NCBI GenBank assembly: GCA_946613765.1
Contig: CAMOFW010000026.1
Location: forward strand, 1-9,290
Length of the DNA stretch: 9,290 bases
Direction: 5' to 3'
Source of the DNA: an uncultured Mycoplasmatota bacterium
Lineage (GTDB): Bacteria; Bacillota_I; Bacilli_A; RF39; UBA660
Shown: in pieces, positions 1-5,834 of the stretch
Position numbering within the stretch: position 1 is the first letter of the stretch
Layout of the letters: each line of letters opens with the position of its first letter
Notes under the pieces: model-generated
The model's database searches: none
The model's input: the letters and a program-made list of their open reading frames with translations, nothing else
What the model was told of the DNA's origin: nothing
Made by a program: the position numbers and the translations under genes

Positions 1-6
1 TGTTTT

Positions 7-31
7 AAAAGTGATTTTATATCACTTTTTT
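7..31. terminator. Bidirectional hairpin terminator overlapping the end of the flippase gene
   Basis: A perfect 9-bp inverted repeat (AAAAGTGAT at 7-15, ATCACTTTT at 21-29) encloses a 5-base loop. On the plus strand the right arm runs into six T in a row (26-31), then AATTTT, which is a good intrinsic terminator for a gene entering from the left edge. On the minus strand the run is only four T, so termination of the flippase transcript would be weaker. The last codons of the flippase form one arm and its TAA stop (19-17) lies across the loop, so gene end and terminator share sequence. The hairpin is seen directly; its use in both directions is inferred. Confidence 0.7.
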
Positions 32-1306
32 AATTTTATAATAATTACTTATAACTACATATATTATATTTATTGCTTCAGCTATTAATAAAGAATATAA
101 ACCTATTTTTAAAAATGATAATAAAAACATTAATATTAATTTAATAAATACTCCAATCGTAGAAGTCTTAAACGTATATTTTGAGTAATTTAATGCCTGT
201 AATATTGAACTAAGTGGTGCTTCTAAATAATAAAATATAAAAAATATTGCTAAGAAAGCTATATAATTACTACCTAAATTAGTTTTATATAATATATTTA
301 ATAAATCTAATCTAAATATAAATATTAATAAATTTATAACTAAACCAAATATAAAAGTAATTAATAATGCTTGTTTTATTCTTCTTTTAACCATTGTATT
401 ATTACCATTTGAATAATACTTAGATATCTCAGGTATTAAAGCACTACATAAAGATGAAATAATAAATGAAGGTAACATTAAAATAGATAAACTATAACCA
501 TTATATATTCCATATTCAACCATAAAATAATCATTACTATAACCAATTAATTTAAATGTATTAGATAATATTATAGGTTCAAAAAAGAAACCAATATTAC
601 CAATTAACCTAGATGACACTAAAGGTAGGGATTCATTAAATATATCCTTAGATAATTTCTTATTATATTTAATATCTTTAATACTTATATTAGTATTTTT
701 AGGAAGTAAACATATAAAAGTAATAATAGAGGATAATTCAGTTACTATATTAAGCAATATAAAAGAAAGAATAGCATTATTAATAGATACTTTAGCAATC
801 TTAGGTAATATAAGTAATAAAAACAATAATCTAATAGTTTGTTCAATAATATTAGATATTGTATTAGGAAGCATTCTTTGTTTACCAAAATAATATCCTT
901 TTAATATACACGCTAGCCCCATAAATGGCATAGATAAAGCTGCACCAATTAAAAATACTTTAACCTCAGTATTATTAAGTAAATATTTAGATATAAAACC
1001 ACTTAATAATATAATAAGTAGCATAAATAAAATATTAATAAATAATATTAAATAAATACCACTAGATAATAGATCTTTAGATCTTATTTTATTTTGAGAT
1101 ATTATCTTAGATAAACTAATAGGTAATGCAAAATTAGATATACATACCATTAAAGAATATGTAGGTACTATTAAAGTATATAAAGATATACCTTTACTAG
1201 TTATTATTCTAGTATATATAATTTTTATAATAAAGCCCATTACTTTAGTTATTAAACTCCCAATAATTAGGATAAAAGTAGATTTTAAAAACTTATTATT
1301 TTTCAT
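17..1306 (-). CDS. SpoVB/MurJ-like polysaccharide (lipid-linked oligosaccharide) flippase
   Basis: This is a 429-residue integral membrane protein of the MVF/MATE-like flippase superfamily, close in pattern to Bacillus SpoVB. Family members move lipid-linked cell-wall or polysaccharide precursors across the cytoplasmic membrane. I count about 12 hydrophobic helices, with a charged cytoplasmic loop near residues 202-222. Family-like motifs are the opening GSLITKVMGF (16-25), KGYYFGKQRMLP (136-147), SRLIGN (232-237), GIYNGYS (266-272) and ALIPEIS (289-295). SpoVB proteins usually have about 500-550 residues and 14 helices, so this one is short, mainly at the C-terminus, but no frameshift is visible. 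It contains no tryptophan. The ATG at 1306-1304 is preceded by AAAGGA (1318-1313) at 6 bases. The gene is transcribed divergently from the comN-rel operon. The family is fairly sure; the exact substrate, and any role in sporulation rather than vegetative wall synthesis, is unknown. Confidence 0.85.
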   Translation of the reverse strand: MKNNKFLKSTFILIIGSLITKVMGFIIKIIYTRIITSKGISLYTLIVPTYSLMVCISNFALPISLSKIISQNKIRSKDLLSSGIYLILFINILFMLLIILLSGFISKYLLNNTEVKVFLIGAALSMPFMGLACILKGYYFGKQRMLPNTISNIIEQTIRLLFLLLILPKIAKVSINNAILSFILLNIVTELSSIITFICLLPKNTNISIKDIKYNKKLSKDIFNESLPLVSSRLIGNIGFFFEPIILSNTFKLIGYSNDYFMVEYGIYNGYSLSILMLPSFIISSLCSALIPEISKYYSNGNNTMVKRRIKQALLITFIFGLVINLLIFIFRLDLLNILYKTNLGSNYIAFLAIFFIFYYLEAPLSSILQALNYSKYTFKTSTIGVFIKLILMFLLSFLKIGLYSLLIAEAINIIYVVISNYYKIKKVI

Positions 1307-1315
1307 AGTTATTCC

Positions 1316-1344
1316 TTTTAATATTTATGATTATGGTATATAAT
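1316..1344 (+). promoter_or_regulatory. Probable promoter of the comN-rel-dtd-TPR operon
   Basis: A consensus -10 box TATAAT lies at 1339-1344. The -35 position, 17 bases upstream (TTTTAA, 1316-1321), is poor. The overlapping string TGGTATATA (1334-1342) could instead serve as an extended -10. A start near 1351 gives a leader of about 30 bases. This -10 lies only three bases from the -10 proposed for the divergent flippase promoter, so the two could not both be occupied by polymerase at once. This is inferred from sequence alone. Confidence 0.4.
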
Positions 1345-1359
1345 TAATATATATGTAAG
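1330..1359 (-). promoter_or_regulatory. Probable sigma-A promoter of the flippase gene
   Basis: Read on the minus strand, CTTACA (1359-1354, four of six matches to TTGACA) is followed after 18 bases by CATAAT (1335-1330, five of six matches to TATAAT). Transcription would start near 1323, leaving a leader of about 17 bases that still contains the ribosome binding site at 1318-1313. In A+T-rich DNA such matches arise by chance, so confidence is moderate. Confidence 0.45.
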
Positions 1360-1371
1360 AATTAGATTTTT

Positions 1372-1377
1372 AGGTGA
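1372..1377 (+). promoter_or_regulatory. Ribosome binding site that decides the comN start
   Basis: AGGTGA lies six bases before the ATG at 1383. The frame can be extended upstream to a GTG at 1374, but that GTG is itself inside the AGGTGA and has no Shine-Dalgarno sequence of its own at proper spacing. The ATG at 1383 is therefore the better start. The same AGGTGAT-type site precedes the membrane protein (5823-5829) and gatC (8534-8540). Confidence 0.75.
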
Positions 1378-1382
1378 AAAAT

Positions 1383-1637
1383 ATGAATGAATTTTATTTT
1401 AAAGACATTAATGATTTATATAATCGATTAAAACCTGCTTTAAGATCAAAAGTAAAGGAACTAAAAATTAGACATAATCTTAAAATTAAAGAAGAAGATA
1501 TCTTTAAGTATTTAGCAGATAATAAATGGCCTAATTCAGAAGATTTAACTCTTTATGATATGGTTGAAGATATACTTTATTTAGATAATGATAAATTAAT
1601 AGATTATGTAGCAAACAATATAAAAGAAGCGAGCTGA
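1383..1637 (+). CDS. comN: ComN-like post-transcriptional regulator (small)
   Basis: The product has 84 residues from the ATG at 1383. The sequence fits the small Firmicutes family typified by Bacillus subtilis ComN (YrzD). Seen are LKPALRSKVKEL near the N-terminus, an EEDIFKYL helix, a Lys-Trp pair (NKWPN), then LYDMVEDILYL and LIDYVANNI. This matches the L-P-x-L-x-S-K, K-W and L-Y-x-[IM]-V-x-D-I-L pattern I associate with the family. In B. subtilis ComN acts after transcription on the comE message and contacts DivIVA; whether that holds here is unknown, as no competence gene is in the window. The gene ends in UGA, the only UGA stop here, and is followed 5 bases later by rel. Placement beside a divergent spoVB-like gene and upstream of rel agrees with the B. 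subtilis order as I recall it, which strengthens a call resting on a short protein. Confidence 0.72.
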   Translation: MNEFYFKDINDLYNRLKPALRSKVKELKIRHNLKIKEEDIFKYLADNKWPNSEDLTLYDMVEDILYLDNDKLIDYVANNIKEAS

Positions 1638-1638
1638 T
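1631..1638 (+). promoter_or_regulatory. Weak ribosome binding site for rel, overlapping the comN stop
   Basis: GAGCTGAT differs at one base from GAGGTGAT and lies 4 bases before the GTG start of rel at 1643. It includes the UGA stop of comN (1635-1637), so termination and re-initiation probably occur at the same spot. The weak site plus GTG start suggests low Rel synthesis that depends on comN translation. Confidence 0.5.
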
Positions 1639-1642
1639 TAAC

Positions 1643-3790
1643 GTGAAGGAACTAACATACAAAGATTTAGTAAAAGAAATAAAAACTTACATAAAAGATG
1701 AAAAAGAATTAAAAGTAATAGATGATGCTTATAATTTTGCATACAATTGTCATAAAGATAGAAAAAGAAAGAATGGAGAAAGCTATATAGCACACCCAAT
1801 AAATGTAGCAATGATTTTAACTACATTAAATGTAGATTATGTAACTATAGCATCTGCATTACTTCATGAAACAATTAACCACGGTGGTGCTACTAAAGAA
1901 CAAATTGAAGAACAATTTGGCAGTGAAATAGCATCTATAGTTAATTCAATATCTAAAATTAATAGATTATCTTTAAGTGATGATAAAGAAGCTACTGCAA
2001 TTAATTTAAGAAAGGTAGTAGTAGGAATCTCTGAAGATGTTAGAGTTTTATATATTAAATTAGCAGATAGATTACATAACATGAGAACTATTTGGGCTTT
2101 AGAAACTGATGAAATTAAAGAAAAAGTAAATGAAACAGAAACAGTTTTAATTCCAATAGCAGCAAGATTAGGTATTAACTCAATAAAGAGTGAATTAGAA
2201 GATTTATGTCTAAGATACTCTAAACCCGATATTTATGATGAGATAGTAGAAAACTTAAAGAATACTAGTGAAGAATTAAATGCTGAACTAGAAGATATGA
2301 AAGAAGAAATATCTGATATCTTAACTGAACATGGTATTAAATTTAAAATAAAGGGTAGAGTTAAAAGCGTACATAGTATCTATGAAAAGATGGTTAATGG
2401 ACATAAATGGAACGAAATCTATGATATTTTAGCTCTTAGAATAATAGTAGAAAAAGTAGAAGAATGTTATTTAGCTATTGGGTTAATTCACGCTAAATAT
2501 AGACCATTACCTAATAGATTTAAAGACTATATAGCAATGCCTAAACAAAATATGTATCAATCACTTCATACATCTATTATTGGAGATAATTCAAGAGTAT
2601 ATGAAGTTCAAGTTAGAACATATGAAATGGATGAAGTAGCAGAAAAAGGTATTGCATCACACTGGTCATACAAAGAACATAGTGATGGTTCTGTAACTAA
2701 CATCATGGAAGAAAAACTAGAACTATTTAGAAACTTAATTGAACAAAACGCAACAAATAATTCAGCATTAGAATTTGAAAATACTATTAATACTGAATTC
2801 TTAGGCAAAATGATTTATTGTTTTACTCCTAAAGGTGATGTTTTAGAACTTCCAGATGGAGCAACACCAGTAGACTTTGCTTATCGTATTCACTCACGTG
2901 TTGGAGATACAACAGTTGGTGCTATCGTAAATAATAAAATAGTACCACTAGATACACCACTTAATGATGGTGATATCGTAAACATTAAAACCCTAGCAAG
3001 TGCTAACCCATCAAAAGAATGGTTAAATTTTGTAAAAACATCTCAAGCAAAGAACAAAATTAAATCATACTTCTCTAAACAAGATAAAGAAAGATACATT
3101 GCAATTGGTCAAAACTTACTTGAAAAAGAAATCAGAAGAAAGAAATTATCTATTAGTGAAGTATTATCTACTGAACATATAAAGAAATTAACTACAGACT
3201 TAAAACTAGAGACAATTGATGATGTATATCTATCTATTGGATCATTAAGATATACTCCAACATTTATAATCAATTCAATTTATGAAGATAAAAAAGATGT
3301 TAGTGATATCTTAATTAAAAAAGTTGAAAAATCTAAATCTAATAAAATAGATCATAAGAGTGATATTATAGTAGATGGAGCATCTGATATTAAGATTAGT
3401 TTAGCTAATTGTTGTAATCCAATTATCGGAGATGAAATAATCGGTTATATTACTAAAGGACAAGGTATTAGTGTCCATAGAAAAGATTGTATTAATATTA
3501 AAGGCATTAAAGATAGATTAATTAATGTATCATGGAATAGTCAATCTACTAATACATATTTAGCCAATATTAGTGTTTCTGTAGATAAAGATAAAAATAA
3601 ATTACTAGATATTATCTCATTATGTTCATCTAAAAATATCTATGTAGATTCAATTAATACTAAAGAAGATGATATGTATACTATTTATTATTTAACTGTA
3701 AGAATTACAAGTAGTGATGAATTAAAATCACTAATTACAGCTTTAAATAATCTATCATACGTAAATAAAGTAGAAAGAACTGGTAAATAA
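1643..3790 (+). CDS. relA: RelA/SpoT homologue: (p)ppGpp synthetase with degenerate hydrolase site
   Basis: This 715-residue long RSH protein makes the alarmones ppGpp/pppGpp from ATP and GDP/GTP on stalled ribosomes. Domains in order are an HD hydrolase domain (about 25-150), a synthetase (about 230-345), TGS (about 389-450, with His417), a helical part, a zinc-finger domain (about 573-620, with Cys590, Cys591, His612 and Cys616) and ACT (about 640-712). The synthetase looks complete: GRVK (238-241), Asp261 in EIYDILALR, RFKD (292-295, the type found in bifunctional Rel), Lys301, Tyr305, His309 and Glu321 in EVQVRT. The HD domain is odd. His51, His75 and Asp142 are kept, but the usual HDxxED reads HETINH (75-80), so Asp is Glu and the catalytic Glu-Asp pair is Asn-His. 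Hydrolysis is probably lost or weak. The GTG start lies 5 bases after comN, and no other start occurs before the HD domain. The stop overlaps dtd by one base. Confidence 0.95.
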   Translation: MKELTYKDLVKEIKTYIKDEKELKVIDDAYNFAYNCHKDRKRKNGESYIAHPINVAMILTTLNVDYVTIASALLHETINHGGATKEQIEEQFGSEIASIVNSISKINRLSLSDDKEATAINLRKVVVGISEDVRVLYIKLADRLHNMRTIWALETDEIKEKVNETETVLIPIAARLGINSIKSELEDLCLRYSKPDIYDEIVENLKNTSEELNAELEDMKEEISDILTEHGIKFKIKGRVKSVHSIYEKMVNGHKWNEIYDILALRIIVEKVEECYLAIGLIHAKYRPLPNRFKDYIAMPKQNMYQSLHTSIIGDNSRVYEVQVRTYEMDEVAEKGIASHWSYKEHSDGSVTNIMEEKLELFRNLIEQNATNNSALEFENTINTEFLGKMIYCFTPKGDVLELPDGATPVDFAYRIHSRVGDTTVGAIVNNKIVPLDTPLNDGDIVNIKTLASANPSKEWLNFVKTSQAKNKIKSYFSKQDKERYIAIGQNLLEKEIRRKKLSISEVLSTEHIKKLTTDLKLETIDDVYLSIGSLRYTPTFIINSIYEDKKDVSDILIKKVEKSKSNKIDHKSDIIVDGASDIKISLANCCNPIIGDEIIGYITKGQGISVHRKDCINIKGIKDRLINVSWNSQSTNTYLANISVSVDKDKNKLLDIISLCSSKNIYVDSINTKEDDMYTIYYLTVRITSSDELKSLITALNNLSYVNKVERTGK

Positions 3791-4224
3791 TGAGAATATT
3801 AGTACAAAGAAGTAATTATGCATCTGTATCTATAGATAATAAAATAGTAGGTGAAATACCCTCAGGTTTAGTTCTTTTAGTAGGATTTACAGATGGTGAT
3901 AATGAAGAAACTATTGATTACTTAGTTAATAAAGTAGTTAATTTAAGAATATTTGAAGATGAAAATGGTGTTATGAATAAAAGTATTTTAGATTATGGTG
4001 GTGAAATATTATCAATATCTCAATTTACTTTATATGCCAATACTAAAAAAGGTAATAGACCTTCATATATTGAAGCAATGCGTCCTGAAGAAGCAACTAA
4101 ACTTTACGACTTGTTCAATAAAAAAATCAGTGCTATAATACCAACTAAATTTGGTGTATTTGGAGCTGATATGCTAGTTACAATTAATAATGTTGGTCCA
4201 ACAACAATAATGCTAGAAAAATAA
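3790..4224 (+). CDS. dtd: D-aminoacyl-tRNA deacylase
   Basis: This 144-residue cytoplasmic enzyme hydrolyses D-amino acids (and, in the family, glycine from tRNA-Ala) off tRNA to keep them out of proteins. The length is normal for bacterial Dtd. Both family signatures are present: SQFTLYA (77-83), with the active-site region threonine at 80, and NVGPTT (134-139), which fits the N-x-G-P-x-T motif whose Gly-cisPro gives chiral selectivity. KKGNRPSYIEAMRPEEA (86-102) and FGVFGADM (121-128) are also typical. The ATG shares its A with the last base of the rel TAA stop (TAATG), and there is no strong Shine-Dalgarno sequence, so translation is probably coupled to rel. The rel-dtd pair is widely conserved in Firmicutes. 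Confidence 0.95.
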   Translation: MRILVQRSNYASVSIDNKIVGEIPSGLVLLVGFTDGDNEETIDYLVNKVVNLRIFEDENGVMNKSILDYGGEILSISQFTLYANTKKGNRPSYIEAMRPEEATKLYDLFNKKISAIIPTKFGVFGADMLVTINNVGPTTIMLEK

Positions 4225-4246
4225 TTATTTTTTTAAGGGGGAAATA

Positions 4247-5764
4247 ATGAAAGAATATTACGACAACGATTTATTGCAAAGAATTAAAACATCAATAGAT
4301 TTTGGTAAATTTGACTTAGCCAAGAGTTTAATAGATGAATATAAAGAAAAATATCCAGATGATGGAATGATAAAATATTTAACTGTTAGATATTATAATT
4401 TTACTAAACAATATGAAAAAGCATATAATTATTGTTTTGATCAAATTGGAACTAAATTTAGAACTAATAGAATAATGTCACATTTTTATTGTGAATTTTC
4501 AATTACATTACTTGCATTAGGATTAAATGAAGAAGCAGTTAATTATTTAGAATATGCAGTAAACTATACTAATGGAAAAGAAAATAGATTAATATGCCAA
4601 TTACTTGATGCATATTCAATTAATGGTGAATATCAAAAAGCTGTACAAGTAGCACAAAAATACAAAAATTATGACAGTGAAAACGAAATTAATCTAGCAA
4701 TGACTAAAATACATTATTTAAATGGTGAATATGAATTAAGTATTAAATGTGCATTAGAAACAAATGATTCTAAAATAAAAAACACTCAAATTCAAAAGAA
4801 GTATTATAATTTAGGAAAATCATATTATGAAATTGGTGATCAAGAAGAAGCAATTAAGGCATTTAAAAAAGTATTAATTCTAAAAAATGATTATTATTAT
4901 TTAGCATATTTCCTATTAGCAAAAATATATGTTTCACAAAATAACCTAGAAGAAGCAGCAAGAATATTAGAAGATATAGTCAAAGCAAACCGAGGTGGAA
5001 CAGACGTTAATAATCTTTTAAGTAACGTATATGGAGCTTTAAATAATCCAGATAGATTAACCAATATCAATAAATATTTAAATCCAAAAGTAATAGAATA
5101 TGAAAAAGGAAAGATGTGTTTTGAGCAATTAGATTTTTTAAGTGCTATTAAACACTTTGAAAATTATATAAATAATCATGGAACAGATTATAAAAAAGAA
5201 GTACTATATTTGTTAATTTTATCAAGATTTAAAGCAAATCAATACAGACAATGTTTAGATGACATATATGCTTATAATGCCAGTGAAAACCAAGCTAAAG
5301 ACATATTAAGAATGACATTTTACTGCAAATTTAAATTAAATGAAGCTGAAGTAAATCCAAATTATACACCAATGCAAATATTTAATTACGATCCAAAATT
5401 AGCTTCAAATCATATCAGTGGTCGACATTTAAACATAGACTTTGAAAAATATATTTCTTATGAAAGACTATTTGAAATTATAAAAAAAGATCTAACACCT
5501 GATAAGCTTAATCCATATGCAGCTTTTGATAAATATGAATTAGATTTAAAAAAATATAGCAATTATATTAGAGACTATAATAGTGAATCTACAATATTAA
5601 ATGTTATATGTCTTCCAGGAACAAGTAACATTTTAACTATATATACAGATGAAAAAGCCGAAGATGATGATTTAGAAATTACACAAAGTGATTTAAATAA
5701 GAAAAAGAAAACTTTATCTAGAATTGATAAGTTTAATCAAAAATATTCTCAATTTGTTTCTTAA
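4247..5764 (+). CDS. Tetratricopeptide-repeat protein of unknown function
   Basis: This 505-residue protein has no signal peptide or membrane segment, so it is probably cytoplasmic. Residues about 10-345 are a chain of helical hairpins of TPR type. The clearest are KKYYNLGKSYYEIGDQEEAIKAFKKVL (in two parts, 184-196 and 197-210), AYFLLAKIYVSQNNLEEAARIL (220-241) and KGKMCFEQLDFLSAIKHFENYI (287-308). Weaker units lie near 43-68, 81-105, 115-140 and 318-345. TPR arrays normally bind protein partners. Residues about 400-467 form a different, compact domain (YERLFEIIKKDL, LNPYAAFDKY, then a beta-like ILNVICLPGTSNILTIYT). After it come an acidic stretch (470-477) and a lysine-rich tail (485-488 onward). 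I do not recognise this C-terminal domain. Translation starts at ATG with a strong AAGGGGG (4235-4241) 5 bases upstream. It is the last gene before the terminator at 5769 and is co-transcribed with rel and dtd. No function is assigned. Confidence 0.88.
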   Translation: MKEYYDNDLLQRIKTSIDFGKFDLAKSLIDEYKEKYPDDGMIKYLTVRYYNFTKQYEKAYNYCFDQIGTKFRTNRIMSHFYCEFSITLLALGLNEEAVNYLEYAVNYTNGKENRLICQLLDAYSINGEYQKAVQVAQKYKNYDSENEINLAMTKIHYLNGEYELSIKCALETNDSKIKNTQIQKKYYNLGKSYYEIGDQEEAIKAFKKVLILKNDYYYLAYFLLAKIYVSQNNLEEAARILEDIVKANRGGTDVNNLLSNVYGALNNPDRLTNINKYLNPKVIEYEKGKMCFEQLDFLSAIKHFENYINNHGTDYKKEVLYLLILSRFKANQYRQCLDDIYAYNASENQAKDILRMTFYCKFKLNEAEVNPNYTPMQIFNYDPKLASNHISGRHLNIDFEKYISYERLFEIIKKDLTPDKLNPYAAFDKYELDLKKYSNYIRDYNSESTILNVICLPGTSNILTIYTDEKAEDDDLEITQSDLNKKKKTLSRIDKFNQKYSQFVS

Positions 5765-5768
5765 AAAT

Positions 5769-5798
5769 AAAGATAAGTATTTAATACTTTCTTTTTTT
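5769..5798 (+). terminator. Intrinsic terminator after the TPR gene
   Basis: A stem AAGTAT (5775-5780) / ATACTT (5784-5789) closes a TTA loop. AAAG (5769-5772) and CTTT (5791-5794) can extend it across a small bulge, and seven T follow (5792-5798). It starts 5 bases after the TPR stop codon and closes the comN-rel-dtd-TPR transcript. Confidence 0.72.
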
Positions 5799-5799
5799 A

Positions 5800-5808
5800 T
5801 GTTAAAAT
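5800..5808 (+). promoter_or_regulatory. Extended -10 promoter of the membrane-protein gene
   Basis: TGTTAAAAT is an extended -10 element (TGn followed by TAAAAT at 5803-5808), placed directly after the T-run of the preceding terminator. The -35 position falls inside the terminator stem and is poor (TTTAAT, 5780-5785), as is common when TGn is present. Transcription would begin near 5815, about 20 bases before the start codon. Confidence 0.55.
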
Positions 5809-5822
5809 ATAAGTTATAGAAT

Positions 5823-5829
5823 AGGTGAT
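5823..5829 (+). promoter_or_regulatory. Ribosome binding site that chooses between two overlapping ATGs
   Basis: AGGTGAT is followed by ATGTATG, which holds two ATG codons in different frames. The ATG at 5831 is only one base from the site and opens a three-codon frame ending at TAA (5840-5842). The ATG at 5835 has 5-base spacing and opens the 454-codon gene. The second is the real start. Confidence 0.7.
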
Positions 5830-5834
5830 TATGT

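Noticed and set aside
1374..1382. GTG at 1374 as start of the ComN-like protein
   Set aside because: The GTG is part of the AGGTGA Shine-Dalgarno sequence for the ATG at 1383.
1864..2082. Open frame on the minus strand inside rel
   Set aside because: It lies wholly within the conserved HD domain of rel, has no ribosome site and its product shows no family pattern; a shadow of the real gene.
2608..2808. Open frame on the minus strand in the rel synthetase/TGS region
   Set aside because: Opposite to strongly conserved rel codons, with no ribosome site; a low-complexity shadow product.
4225..4246. T-rich run between dtd and the TPR gene, considered as a terminator
   Set aside because: No inverted repeat precedes the T-run; the space holds only the strong AAGGGGG ribosome site, so the genes appear co-transcribed.
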